Shown here: piece by piece, positions 8,099-16,084 of the stretch
Layout of the letters: each line of letters opens with the position of its first letter
Numbering within the stretch: the first letter of the stretch is position 1
NCBI GenBank assembly: GCA_035570055.1
Contig: DATMLM010000039.1
Span: forward strand, 62,001-126,000
Reading direction: 5' to 3'
Source: DASRDS01 sp035570055
GTDB taxonomy: Bacteria > Gemmatimonadota > Gemmatimonadetes > Gemmatimonadales > Gemmatimonadaceae
Length of the DNA: 64,000 bases
Program-made: the position numbers and the translations under genes
Notes under the pieces: generated by a model
The model's database searches: none
Told to the model about the DNA's origin: nothing
Seen by the model: the letters and a program-made list of their open reading frames with translations, nothing else

Positions 8099-9384
8099 GT
8101 CAGGCTCAACGTAAAAGTTGAACCCCGGCCCAGCGTACTCTCGACCGTGAGGTCGCCGCCCATCGCCCGGCTCAGCGCCCGACTGATCGCGAGCCCCAGG
8201 CCGGCCCCGTCATTAGCCCGCGAAAATCCACTTTCGACACGGACGAAGGGCTCGAATATCTCGTCCAGCTTGTCCGCCGGTATGCCGCGGCCGTTGTCCG
8301 CGACCCGGATGACCACGGCCTTCGCGGAAGCCTCCACACTGAGCACGATCGCGCCACCGGCGGCCGTGAACTTGATCGCGTTGCTCAGCAGATTGAGGAT
8401 GATCTGCTGCAGCCGCTCGCGGTTCGCACGCACCGTCACCGCCGGATCGCAGCCACGGTACTCGTAGCGGAGCGATTTCGCGTAGAGCTGTGGGAAGACG
8501 TGCGCTTCCGCGCTCGACAAGAGCTCGTGCAACGCAACGTCCGACAGGTCCACCTCGACGTGCCCGGTGCCCAGCTTCGCGACGTCGAGCACATCCTCCA
8601 CGAGGCGCAGCAACACGCGCTGACTGGCGCGAATGCGGCGGAGATCCTCACGAATCTCATCCGTGACTGGCCCTCGCAACCCCATGTCGATCAACTCGAC
8701 ATACCCGCTAATCGCCTGCAGCGGCGTGCGAAGCTCATGACTCATGTTGGCCAGGAACTCGCTCTTCGCGCGGTTCGCCGCCTCGGCCTCGGCGCGTGCG
8801 CGGTCGGCGGCCAGCCGGGCGGCGCGCTCCGCTTCGTAGAGGCGCACGTTATCCGCGACCAGCGTCACCCGCTCCATCCGCTCGGCCAGGAGCGCGTGCT
8901 CGAGCGGCGCCGCCGTCTGGTCGGCCAACCCGGACAACAGTGCCTCATCGTCGTCCGTCACCTCGCTCGCGCGCGGGCGTATCACCGCCAGCAACCCCGT
9001 GACCCGGCCTTGCACGACGAGCGGCACGCCAATGAACCCCGCCGCGGCGTCGTGCCCGAAGAGACCGTGGAGCCGCGTGACCAACGACTCGTCGAAGGAC
9101 TGTCGAAAGCGGGCCACGACGTCATCGGCCACCCCGACCGCCGCCCGCACACGGAGCATGCCGTCGTCGTCCGCGAGCATCAGCACGGCTTGTTGTGCGC
9201 TGAGGAGCTGGGCCGCCTGCTCCACCGCGAGACGCAACAGGTTGCCGAGCGACGAGGTGTTGGAAAAAGCCCGGCTCAGTTGGGTCAGCTGCGACAAGCG
9301 CGGATCCGAGAGGCGCGCGGTGTGGTACTCAGACAATGCGCGCGCCTCCTGCGCGAATCGCGAGCTCGCGCACATTCGGGTCAT
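8089..9384 (-). CDS. Sensor histidine kinase (GAF, HisKA, HATPase)
   Basis: The 431-residue soluble kinase has a GAF domain (about 35-170), a coiled coil, the box ANMSHELRTPLQAISGYVELI with phospho-acceptor H216, an N box (ILNLLSNAIKFT), G1 (DNGRGIPADKLDEIFEPF) and G2 (GAGLGLAISRAL). The proposed ATG at 9384 lies inside the 3' end of the KaiC-like gene (overlap 56 bases); ATG 9375 is equally possible. It is the last gene of the operon ohrR, receiver, KaiC-like, kinase. It resembles the kinase at 4933, again paired with a KaiC-like protein. Confidence 0.88.
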   Translation of the reverse strand: MTRMCASSRFAQEARALSEYHTARLSDPRLSQLTQLSRAFSNTSSLGNLLRLAVEQAAQLLSAQQAVLMLADDDGMLRVRAAVGVADDVVARFRQSFDESLVTRLHGLFGHDAAAGFIGVPLVVQGRVTGLLAVIRPRASEVTDDDEALLSGLADQTAAPLEHALLAERMERVTLVADNVRLYEAERAARLAADRARAEAEAANRAKSEFLANMSHELRTPLQAISGYVELIDMGLRGPVTDEIREDLRRIRASQRVLLRLVEDVLDVAKLGTGHVEVDLSDVALHELLSSAEAHVFPQLYAKSLRYEYRGCDPAVTVRANRERLQQIILNLLSNAIKFTAAGGAIVLSVEASAKAVVIRVADNGRGIPADKLDEIFEPFVRVESGFSRANDGAGLGLAISRALSRAMGGDLTVESTLGRGSTFTLSLTRS

Positions 9385-10747
9385 GGTCGCTGTTCCGCGT
9401 CTTCACGATGCGCATAGTGCGCATGGTCCGTTCCACTCCACCCAAGCCCAACAGGAGCACGTTGTCCGAGATGTAGGAAAACCGATGCCCGAAATCGATG
9501 ACGCTGGAATTGCCGCCGTCGGACTCGAACGTCAGCATGCTCGTGACGTTGTGCACGGTGAAGTGCTGGACGAGGGCGTACAGATAGTCGTGCAGCCGCT
9601 GCGGGTCGCTGGCGGCCGTCACCAGGTCGCCGATGGCGTCGACCACTACGCGTCGCACCGTGCCGCCCTTGATCCGCTCGAAGATGTCCACAATGATGCT
9701 GTCGATCTGGAGCTCGACCGGTGACTCGTATCGCAGCGTCAGGCCCGCGGCGATCACCTGCTCGGCGCTCGTCCCGAGCCCGTCGATCGCCCGACGCAGC
9801 TGCGAGGGATTTTCCTGAAAGTGCACGTACAGCGCCGGCTCGCCGCGTCGCACGCCTTCGAGCGCGAATTGGAGCGCCACCGTCGTCTTTCCCGATCCGG
9901 TCGGCCCCACGAGCAGCGTCGTCGATCCGGACCAGAGGCCGCCGCCAATCATCGGATCGAGCCCGTCGACCCCGGTGGGCACACGCTCCAAACGCGGTAC
10001 ATACGTCTCCGGAACAGACGGCGACACGAGTCGCGGGGAGAGCGTCAGCCCGTCCTCGGTAATGCGAAGGGCGTGCTGCCCCTCCCGATACCCGCTGCCG
10101 CGCAGCTTGAGCACGCGGAAGTACCGCTCGTCGCGTGAGCTGAGTGAGCGCCGCGCCAATTCGACGATCGAGTCGCCGATCGCGAATTCCGGGAACCGGT
10201 GGATGTCGTCGGTCGTGTACTCGCCGAGCAGGAATGTGGTCGTGTCGTACGCGGACAGGAGCCCGGCCAGCTCGGCGACGAGGCGCCGCATCTGCGGCAC
10301 GGACGTGCCGAGGTCGTGAATGGCACGGAATGAATCGATGAGAATGAGCTTCGGCCGCGACGTCTTGATGATGTCGGCCAGCCATGGGACCAGGACGTCC
10401 GGACCGTCGGCAGCGAGCACGGCGCCCACATCGTGATACTGAATGTCCGAGTCCAACTTGTGCGCGTCGAAGAAGCGGAACCGCTGCGCGTAGCTCACCG
10501 CTTTCGCGAGGGGCTCGGAGAGGGTCGTGATAAAGAGCGACGGGCGGTCACCCCCCGCATTCTCGAACAGCAACTGCTCGGCGAAGATGGTCTTTCCCGT
10601 TCCCGGCTGCCCCATCACGATATTGATCGAGTTGCCGGGAAATCCGCCGCCGAGCACTTCGTCCGCCTGGGGGTTCCCCGTGCGCACGCGCGGGACGAGT
10701 TCTGGCGATGCGCCATTGCCCCGAGAGGCCGACCCGTCGCCGATCAC
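9329..10747 (-). CDS. KaiC-like RecA-superfamily double ATPase (copy 2)
   Basis: A 472-residue protein with two KaiC-type domains. The first carries Walker A GQPGTGKT near residue 46 and Walker B LILIDS; the second carries GPTGSGKTT near residues 280-288 and a VVVDAIGD strand. Overall layout matches the copy at 3496, so the two are paralogues with different operon partners. Its ATG at 10747 overlaps the receiver gene stop (10744-10747), and its 3' end overlaps the kinase start. I infer a signalling unit of receiver, ATPase and kinase; the output is not evident. Confidence 0.9.
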   Translation of the reverse strand: MIGDGSASRGNGASPELVPRVRTGNPQADEVLGGGFPGNSINIVMGQPGTGKTIFAEQLLFENAGGDRPSLFITTLSEPLAKAVSYAQRFRFFDAHKLDSDIQYHDVGAVLAADGPDVLVPWLADIIKTSRPKLILIDSFRAIHDLGTSVPQMRRLVAELAGLLSAYDTTTFLLGEYTTDDIHRFPEFAIGDSIVELARRSLSSRDERYFRVLKLRGSGYREGQHALRITEDGLTLSPRLVSPSVPETYVPRLERVPTGVDGLDPMIGGGLWSGSTTLLVGPTGSGKTTVALQFALEGVRRGEPALYVHFQENPSQLRRAIDGLGTSAEQVIAAGLTLRYESPVELQIDSIIVDIFERIKGGTVRRVVVDAIGDLVTAASDPQRLHDYLYALVQHFTVHNVTSMLTFESDGGNSSVIDFGHRFSYISDNVLLLGLGGVERTMRTMRIVKTRNSDHDPNVRELAIRAGGARIV

Positions 10748-11217
10748 GGGCGGGGCGACGCCGACGCGCGCGTCGCGATCAACGCACGGACGGTCTCCAC
10801 GAGTCGACGCTCGGCCAGCGGCTTCATGAGAAACGCATCAGCACCCGCTTCTTCAGCGCGCGCGTGGGCCGACAGGATGCTGAAGACGAGGACCGCGGTG
10901 TGGCACAGCGCAGGATCCTCCTTGATCGCGCGGCAGAGCGCGAGCCCATCGAGTTTGGGCACGAGGATCTCCGTGATCACAATGTGTGGCGCCAGCGTAC
11001 GCGTCATCGCCAGCGCGGCGATGCCGTCGGCGGCGAATTCGACTCCGTAGCCGGCTTCGTTCAGGAAGAATTGTTCGAGGTCACGGACATGCGGGTCGCG
11101 CTCGACGACGAGAATGACGGCGCGACCACCAGGAAATGTCAGCGAGCGTCCCGCATCCGGTCGGGGATTGGTTGCGGCGGCAATCTGGCCGCCGAGTGAC
11201 GACGATGCGGCGTCCAT
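10744..11217 (-). CDS. Response-regulator receiver protein lacking the phospho-acceptor Asp
   Basis: A 157-residue protein: a variable 30-residue N-terminus and then one receiver domain without an output domain. The acidic pocket is E39/D41 (VVERDP) and the conserved Lys is K132 (MKPL). At the phospho-acceptor position, normally D in an LLDIMMP-like strand, the sequence reads ITEILVPKLDG, so E83 replaces Asp. Such Glu replacements can mimic phosphorylation or make a pseudo-receiver. It starts three bases after the ohrR stop and overlaps the KaiC-like ATG by four bases, so all are translated from one mRNA. Confidence 0.85.
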   Translation of the reverse strand: MDAASSSLGGQIAAATNPRPDAGRSLTFPGGRAVILVVERDPHVRDLEQFFLNEAGYGVEFAADGIAALAMTRTLAPHIVITEILVPKLDGLALCRAIKEDPALCHTAVLVFSILSAHARAEEAGADAFLMKPLAERRLVETVRALIATRASASPRP

Positions 11218-11220
11218 CGC

Positions 11221-11703
11221 CTATCCGGCGCGCGCCGGGGCCTCATCCATTTCCCCCGCGACCGAATCGGTGATCTTCTGCAAGAGGGAGCGGAGCTTGC
11301 GCTCCTCGCCCTCCGAGACTCCCATCACGGCGGCCATCTCGATCGGCACCCGCTCGGCCTCGCGCTCGAGCGCCCGCCCTTTGGGCGTCGGCGTGATGTC
11401 GACCGTGCGCTCGTCATCGCTGCGACGGCGGCGCGTGACGAGCCCGGATGCCTCCAGTCGCTTGAGCAACGGTGACAGCGTGCCCGAGTCGAGATCCAGG
11501 CGCTCGCCCAGATCCTTCACGGTCCGCGGGGAATGCTGCCACAGCATCCCCATGACCAGGTACTGCGGGTAGGTGAGCCCCAACGTAGACAGGATCGGCC
11601 GGTACGCCCGCGTGATCGCGCGCGCGGCGGCGTAGAGATCAAAGCACAGCTGATCCGCCAATGCGACCGAGTCGGTGCCGTGCAGTCGAGCCAGCTTGGG
11701 CAT
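11221..11703 (-). CDS. ohrR: OhrR-type MarR regulator, single-cysteine form
   Basis: The 160-residue protein matches OhrR, the repressor that senses organic hydroperoxides through an N-terminal reactive cysteine. The signature LCFDLYAAARAITRAYRPILSTLGLTYPQYLVM contains the only cysteine (C20), so this is the 1-Cys type that forms a mixed disulfide with a small thiol. The wing (RRRRSDDERTVDITPT) is typical. The ATG at 11703 is preferred to an upstream in-frame start because it places the Cys region at the usual distance. A 12-bp palindrome (11717-11728) just upstream suggests autoregulation. No ohr gene is in the window; its targets may be the downstream signalling genes and the divergent lipoprotein. 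Confidence 0.85.
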   Translation of the reverse strand: MPKLARLHGTDSVALADQLCFDLYAAARAITRAYRPILSTLGLTYPQYLVMGMLWQHSPRTVKDLGERLDLDSGTLSPLLKRLEASGLVTRRRRSDDERTVDITPTPKGRALEREAERVPIEMAAVMGVSEGEERKLRSLLQKITDSVAGEMDEAPARAG

Positions 11704-11716
11704 GCAATAAGATAGC

Positions 11717-11728
11717 ATCATATATGAT
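11717..11728. promoter_or_regulatory. Perfect palindrome, likely OhrR operator
   Basis: ATCATATATGAT lies 14 bases before the ohrR start and close to the divergent promoter at 11745. AT-rich palindromes of this type are usual MarR/OhrR binding sites. The assignment is inference from position. Confidence 0.5.
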
Positions 11729-11744
11729 AAAGCACAACTAGATA

Positions 11745-11773
11745 TTGACAAATTAAGTTGCGTGCAATATAAT
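11745..11773 (+). promoter_or_regulatory. Consensus sigma70 promoter of lipoprotein gene 11820
   Basis: TTGACA (11745-11750), exactly 17 bases, TATAAT (11768-11773). Both hexamers are perfect consensus, which is unusual in this GC-rich sequence and predicts strong expression unless repressed, possibly by OhrR at 11717-11728. Confidence 0.75.
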
Positions 11774-11802
11774 AGTGGGCAAGTGATAGTGCGTCACACT
11801 CT

Positions 11803-11819
11803 TTGGCCCGGGAGGGTCT
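11803..11819 (+). promoter_or_regulatory. Extended ribosome-binding leader, copy 3
   Basis: TTGGCCCGGGAGGGTCT directly before the ATG at 11820; third copy of the leader seen at 2559 and 7542. Confidence 0.6.
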
Positions 11820-12188
11820 ATGCGCCTCCAACGCTCGGTACAGATGCTGGCTGTCCTCGGCACGCTCGCGGCAATCGCGGCGTGTGCTTCATACGGAAGG
11901 GAGCCGAGGCAGGACCCTCAGGTCACCACCGTTGCCGTCGCGTCGTGGGATTCCGGACCGCTCGATCGGGATTACGCGAGTCAGCGGACCACGATGGACA
12001 ACCGGCACCAGCAAGAGATCGCCAATCCCCGCAACGACGAATCGTCCGATCAGCGCGTCCAGCGGCACGCGACCGAGAACCAAGATCTCGAGGCCCGTTA
12101 TACCGCCGGGAAAGCCTCGCACGCCCAGGCGTTGCCGCCGTCAGAGAAGCACGACAACAACCACCCGTCTGACAAATCGCACCAGTAG
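11820..12188 (+). CDS. Small hydrophilic lipoprotein
   Basis: A 122-residue protein with signal peptide and lipobox AIAAC (C22). The mature chain is charged and low in hydrophobic residues (many Q, N, D, H, R, ending PSEKHDNNHPSDKSHQ), probably disordered in the periplasm. It is not a homologue of the 2575/7559 lipoproteins but shares their translation leader. The very strong promoter next to the ohrR palindrome suggests a redox-induced or envelope-stress product. No family recognised. Confidence 0.7.
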   Translation: MRLQRSVQMLAVLGTLAAIAACASYGREPRQDPQVTTVAVASWDSGPLDRDYASQRTTMDNRHQQEIANPRNDESSDQRVQRHATENQDLEARYTAGKASHAQALPPSEKHDNNHPSDKSHQ

Positions 12189-12208
12189 AAACCACCAGGC
12201 CACGTGAC

Positions 12209-12239
12209 GACCACGCATCTTCTAGAGGTGCGAGGTCGC
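12209..12239. terminator. Hairpin between convergent genes
   Basis: CGACCACGCA and TGCGAGGTCG pair over 10 bp with one mismatch and an 11-base loop, followed on the plus strand by a T-rich stretch (TTTCGTTTCT). It sits between the genes ending at 12188 and 12248. Confidence 0.5.
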
Positions 12240-12247
12240 TTTCGTTT

Positions 12248-13237
12248 CTACGGCGTCGCCGCGAACAACCGATCCGGCACGAGCACAACCTTGCCCGCCA
12301 CACCAGCCGCGACGCGCGCATACGCCGCCGCGGCCTGAGACAACGGGTATCGCTCGACAACTGTGAGCGGCGCGAGAGCGCCGGACTCGAACAGCGGAAC
12401 GAGCGCCGTAAGGACCCGCGCACATTTGACGGCCTCGTCCGCAACCGTGTCCACGCTCAGCACGCGGAGCCGGCGGTGATAGAACGACAGGAGGTCGAGT
12501 GTCACCTCCCGTCCGCCCGCGGCCGAGTAGACAACCATCGCCCCGCCTGGGGCTAAAGCGTCGAGCATCGGCTGGAAGATCGCCGCGCCGACGCCGTTGA
12601 GCGCGAGGTCCGCGCCGCGCCCACCAGTGGCAGTCCGAACGACTGCCACGAGATCGTTCTGGTCCGACCTCGCGATTGCCGCAACATGATTCGCGACGAG
12701 TCGCGACGCCTCGGCGGCGTCTCTGACAAGCGCGACCACGTGCGCACCACGCGCGACAGCGAGCTGGGTGGCGGCAAAGCCAACCGCACCGGCAGCCCCG
12801 GAGGCGATGAGCCACTGACCCTCGGCGAGCTCCCCCGCCTGCACCCCAGTCCACGCCGTGATGAACGGCACGCCGATCACCGCTGCTTGCTCGGCCGTCA
12901 GATTCTTGGGCCGGACCACGATCGCGTCGCGGGGAAGCGCCACATACTCGGCGTGAGCGCCATCCCGGCGAATGCCGAGGTCGCCGCCAGATCCATACAC
13001 ATCCCGACCAACAAGCTCCGGCGGCCCTTTCGTGACCCGTCCCGCAAAATCACGTCCGAGCGTACGCGGAAGCCGCCCATTGGCGAACCGCCCCTCGGCA
13101 CTAACGATGTCACTGGGATTGATCGCGGCAGCATGAACCTCGACCAGCACGTCGTCGGGCCCCGGTGTCGGGACCGGAATATCGTGTGGCGCGAGCGCGG
13201 TAATCGGACCGTACGAGTCTATGCGGAGCGCTTGCAT
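12248..13237 (-). CDS. MDR-family NADPH oxidoreductase
   Basis: A 329-residue zinc-independent medium-chain reductase: GroES-like N-terminus (MQALRIDSYGPITALAPHDIP, AAINPSDIV, GRDFAGRV) and Rossmann domain with ASGAAGAVGFAATQLA. It is similar in kind to the gene at 456 and belongs with quinone/enal reductases that detoxify reactive carbonyls. No operon partner: a long hairpin separates it from groEL upstream. The ribosome site is weak, and the substrate is unknown. Confidence 0.85.
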   Translation of the reverse strand: MQALRIDSYGPITALAPHDIPVPTPGPDDVLVEVHAAAINPSDIVSAEGRFANGRLPRTLGRDFAGRVTKGPPELVGRDVYGSGGDLGIRRDGAHAEYVALPRDAIVVRPKNLTAEQAAVIGVPFITAWTGVQAGELAEGQWLIASGAAGAVGFAATQLAVARGAHVVALVRDAAEASRLVANHVAAIARSDQNDLVAVVRTATGGRGADLALNGVGAAIFQPMLDALAPGGAMVVYSAAGGREVTLDLLSFYHRRLRVLSVDTVADEAVKCARVLTALVPLFESGALAPLTVVERYPLSQAAAAYARVAAGVAGKVVLVPDRLFAATP

Positions 13238-13264
13238 TGCGAGCTAAGAATAACGCTCACGGGA

Positions 13265-13324
13265 GGTGTTCGACATTCGCGTAAGCCGCCTGCTTTTTGA
13301 AGGCTGTAGCGAATGTCGAACACC
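13265..13324. terminator. Long perfect inverted repeat downstream of groEL
   Basis: Arms GGTGTTCGACATTCGC and GCGAATGTCGAACACC (16 bp, perfect) with a 28-base loop that contains an inner AGCC/GGCT pair. It lies 20 bases past the groEL stop and could terminate groESL, but it has no U tract and is longer than a usual terminator. A mobile repeat remnant is the alternative. Confidence 0.5.
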
Positions 13325-13344
13325 GACCCCCGCGCCGGACCCCC

Positions 13345-14976
13345 CTAGTACATGCCGCCCATTCCGGCTGCCGGGGAGGAGGCAGCACCTTTCTCCTCTT
13401 TCTTCTCCGACACGATCGCCTCGGTCGTAAGCAATAATCCAGCGATAGACGCCGCATTCTGCAGCGCAGTGCGCGTCACTTTCGTGGGATCGATGACGCC
13501 GGCGAGCACGAGATCCTCGTACGTGTCCGTCTGCGCATTGTACCCATAGTTGTTCGCGTTCGACGCCCGCACTTTCTCGACCACGATCGACCCTTCGACG
13601 CCCGCATTCTGAACGATGATACGGATCGGCTCCTCGATGGCCCGCCGCACAATTCCCACCCCGATCTGCTCGTCGGCGTCCGCGAGCACCAGCGCCGAGA
13701 GCGCCTTTTGCGCGCGCAAGAACGCGACGCCGCCCCCAGGCACGATGCCTTCCTCGACCGCCGCACGCGTCGCATGCAGCGCGTCCTCGACCCGGGCCTT
13801 CTTCTCTTTCATCTCGGGCTCGGTCGCCGCGCCGACATTGATGATCGCCACGCCGCCGGCGAGCTTGGCCAACCGCTCCTGCAGCTTCTCCTTATCGTAA
13901 TCAGACGTCGACTTGTCCATGGCAGTGCGGATCTCTTTGATGCGCCCTTGGATCGCCTCAGTCTCACCCGCGCCATCGATAATCGTCGTATCGTCCTTGT
14001 CGACCACGATGCGCTTCGCCTGACCCAGATCCTTGACGCTGGCGTTCTCGAGCTTGAAGCCGACATCCTCTGAGATGACCGTGCCGTTCGTGAGCACGGC
14101 GACGTCCGCGAGCATGGCCTTCCGACGATCACCAAAGCCGGGAGCCTTGACCGCGCAGATGCGGAGCGTGCCGCGAAGCTTGTTGACCACGAGCGTGGCC
14201 AGGGCCTCGCCCTCGATGTCCTCGGCGATGATGAGGAGCGGCTTCCCGAGCTGGGCGACCTTTTCGAGGATGGGCAGCATGTCCTTCATCGACGAGATCT
14301 TCTTGTCGTGGATGAGGATGTAGGCGTCCTCCAGGACCGCTTCCATCTTCTCCGGCTCCGTCACGAAGTACGGCGACAGATACCCCCGGTCGAATTGCAT
14401 CCCTTCGACGGTGTCGAGCGTCGTCTCGAGGCCACGAGCCTCCTCGACGGTGATGACCCCGTCTTTCCCGACTTTCTCCATTGCTTCAGCAATGAGATTG
14501 CCGATCTCCGCATCGTTGTTGGCCGAAATGGTGCCGACCTGCGCGATCTCTTTCTTCCCGGCGGTCGGCAAACTCAGCGTCTTGAGGTCCGCAACGACGG
14601 CGGCGACGGCCTTGTCGATGCCGCGCTTGAGCGCCATCGGATTGACGCCCGCGGTGACGTTCTTGAGCCCCTGGCGGAAGATCGCCTGCGCCAGGACCGT
14701 CGCGGTCGTGGTGCCATCGCCCGCGATGTCAGAGGTCTTGGTGGCGACCTCTTTCACCATCTGGGCCCCCATGTTCTCGATGGGGTCCGAGAGCTCGATC
14801 TCTTTCGCGACCGTGACCCCATCCTTGGTGATGGTCGGCGCGCCGAATTTCTTGTCGATGACGACATTCCGCCCTCGGGGACCGAGCGTGACCTTCACCG
14901 CATCGGCGAGCTGGTCGACGCCGCGCTTGAGCGCCGCGCGCGCGTCCGTACTGAAATGGAGCTCTTTGGTAGACAT
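13345..14976 (-). CDS. groL: GroEL (60-kDa chaperonin)
   Basis: The 543-residue protein is a complete GroEL/Cpn60. Visible are the N-terminal KELHFSTDARAALKRGVDQLADAVKVTLGP region, the ATP-site motif GDGTTTATVLAQ, the apical domain and the C-terminal GGMY tail, here short (AAGMGGMY) without long GGM repeats. It forms the double-ring folding chamber with GroES in the cytoplasm. It lies 21 bases downstream of groES, the usual operon. No CIRCE (HrcA) operator is seen upstream. Confidence 0.98.
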   Translation of the reverse strand: MSTKELHFSTDARAALKRGVDQLADAVKVTLGPRGRNVVIDKKFGAPTITKDGVTVAKEIELSDPIENMGAQMVKEVATKTSDIAGDGTTTATVLAQAIFRQGLKNVTAGVNPMALKRGIDKAVAAVVADLKTLSLPTAGKKEIAQVGTISANNDAEIGNLIAEAMEKVGKDGVITVEEARGLETTLDTVEGMQFDRGYLSPYFVTEPEKMEAVLEDAYILIHDKKISSMKDMLPILEKVAQLGKPLLIIAEDIEGEALATLVVNKLRGTLRICAVKAPGFGDRRKAMLADVAVLTNGTVISEDVGFKLENASVKDLGQAKRIVVDKDDTTIIDGAGETEAIQGRIKEIRTAMDKSTSDYDKEKLQERLAKLAGGVAIINVGAATEPEMKEKKARVEDALHATRAAVEEGIVPGGGVAFLRAQKALSALVLADADEQIGVGIVRRAIEEPIRIIVQNAGVEGSIVVEKVRASNANNYGYNAQTDTYEDLVLAGVIDPTKVTRTALQNAASIAGLLLTTEAIVSEKKEEKGAASSPAAGMGGMY

Positions 14977-14997
14977 GATCGGATTTTCCAGGAAGAC

Positions 14998-15306
14998 CTA
15001 ACTGATGACCGCGAGGACGTCCGACTCGCGAAGGATGAGCAGTGGTTCTGAATCGACGGTGACTTCCGTGCCGGTGTACTTCCCGTAGAGGATTTTGTCG
15101 CCAACCTTGACCTCCATGGGGACCCGCTTGCCCTCGTCGAAGCGGCCGGGTCCAACGGCGACGATCTCGCCCTGCTGCGGCTTCTCCTTGGCGGTATCGG
15201 GAATAAAGAGCCCGCCCCGCATCTGCTCCGTCTCTTCCAGCGCTCGTACGACGACGCGGTCCGCCAAGGGACTGACGCGTGCGGTCGTGACACTCTTGCC
15301 GTCCAT
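14998..15306 (-). CDS. groS: GroES (10-kDa co-chaperonin)
   Basis: A 102-residue co-chaperonin, caps the GroEL ring. Motifs: PLADRVVVRALEETEQMRGGLFIPDTAKEKPQQGEIVAVGPG (mobile loop within) and a KYTGTEV strand. The ATG at 15306 is used because CGGGAG precedes it; the frame extends to 15360 across the promoter. The promoter has consensus hexamers but a short 15-base spacer. Regulation may involve the operator module shared with the MerR gene rather than HrcA. Confidence 0.96.
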   Translation of the reverse strand: MDGKSVTTARVSPLADRVVVRALEETEQMRGGLFIPDTAKEKPQQGEIVAVGPGRFDEGKRVPMEVKVGDKILYGKYTGTEVTVDSEPLLILRESDVLAVIS

Positions 15307-15333
15307 GAAGACTCCCGTTCGATAGACCTGAAC

Positions 15334-15410
15334 ATTATACCCCGGGATGGTATCTGTCAATGTTTTGTCCTAGACATATATTTGACAGACCCAGGCTGGA
15401 GGGGTATCTT
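15334..15410. promoter_or_regulatory. Divergent promoters of groES and gene 15456, with operator module C
   Basis: Minus strand: TTGACA at 15360-15355 and TATAAT at 15339-15334, spacer only 15. Plus strand: TTGACA at 15382-15387, 17 bases, TATCTT at 15405-15410. The two -35 regions form an inverted repeat TCTGTCAA (15353-15360) / TTGACAGA (15382-15389). Between them, TTTGTC-N12-TTGACA (15364-15387) matches modules at 2500 and 17162. A bound regulator here would affect both directions. Confidence 0.6.
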
Positions 15411-15455
15411 TCAAGGGTCAGATCGCCACTCAGCCTTATGTCAGGAGTTGTCCCT

Positions 15456-15773
15456 ATGGATGGCCCAATGCGCGAAGTCACGTTCACGCAGACGCACCGT
15501 CGCACGCAGCGGCGTCGCAACATCATCGTCTCGCAATTCGACGACACGAAGAGCGTGATTCCCATTCGGCCCAGCGAGACGACGGCTCACGCACTCCCGA
15601 CCGTGAGCCTCGCCTGGCGCTACATCGTGCAGACCGACGATGGCCCGTGGACGACGCATCGCCGTGTCGACGTCGCGCTCGACGCATCGGACAGTGAAGT
15701 CGTGATGGCGGTGGCGCGCCATCTGGCGAGCCCGGGTTGGAATCGCGATGCGGCCGTGGCGCGGATCCTGTGA
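15456..15773 (+). CDS. Hypothetical protein divergent from groES
   Basis: A 105-residue protein (MDGPMREVTFTQTHRRTQRRRN...), basic at the N-terminus, with a central strand LAWRYIVQTDDGPWTTHRRVDVALDASD. The ATG at 15456 has CAGGAG upstream. No family recognised. It shares a divergent promoter region with groES and is followed two bases later by another small gene, so both may belong to a stress-induced pair. Confidence 0.65.
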   Translation: MDGPMREVTFTQTHRRTQRRRNIIVSQFDDTKSVIPIRPSETTAHALPTVSLAWRYIVQTDDGPWTTHRRVDVALDASDSEVVMAVARHLASPGWNRDAAVARIL

Positions 15774-15775
15774 CG

Positions 15776-16084
15776 ATGGCCGCACAGGAATTCGACTTCG
15801 AGGATGACAGCCGCACGTTCTCGTGCCGCGTCGAGCAGCGGAACGAGCTGGCTGAGCCGTGGTGGTGGTTCAAGGTGTCCGGGGACAAGCAGCGGTATGC
15901 GCCCTTCCGGGCCGCCCCTGGCGACACGAAGTATGCGATTCAGTCGCGCATCACCCTGTACTACCGTGATCTCCTGGTCCGTCGCGCAACGCCCGCGGTC
16001 CCGTGGCACCGTCGCGGGAAGCCGGCGACTCCGGCAGTGGCAGTGCAGGAGGGAACACCTCCTTCTGGGGATCCAACGGTCTGA
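15776..16084 (+). CDS. Hypothetical protein, overlaps an opposite gene
   Basis: A 102-residue frame starting MAAQEFDFEDDSRTFSCRVEQ, with a Trp-rich segment EPWWWFKVSGDKQRYAPFR and a strand SRITLYYRDLLVRRA. It starts two bases after the gene at 15456 stops. The last 134 bases are antisense to the small membrane protein gene 15951-16223; the C-terminal 40 residues are low complexity and may be poorly constrained. A hairpin containing the TGA may end the transcript. Confidence 0.6.
   Translation: MAAQEFDFEDDSRTFSCRVEQRNELAEPWWWFKVSGDKQRYAPFRAAPGDTKYAIQSRITLYYRDLLVRRATPAVPWHRRGKPATPAVAVQEGTPPSGDPTV

Noticed and set aside
15307..15455. CIRCE (HrcA) element at groES
   Set aside because: No TTAGCACTC-N9-GAGTGCTAA-like repeat is present; a different inverted repeat is.
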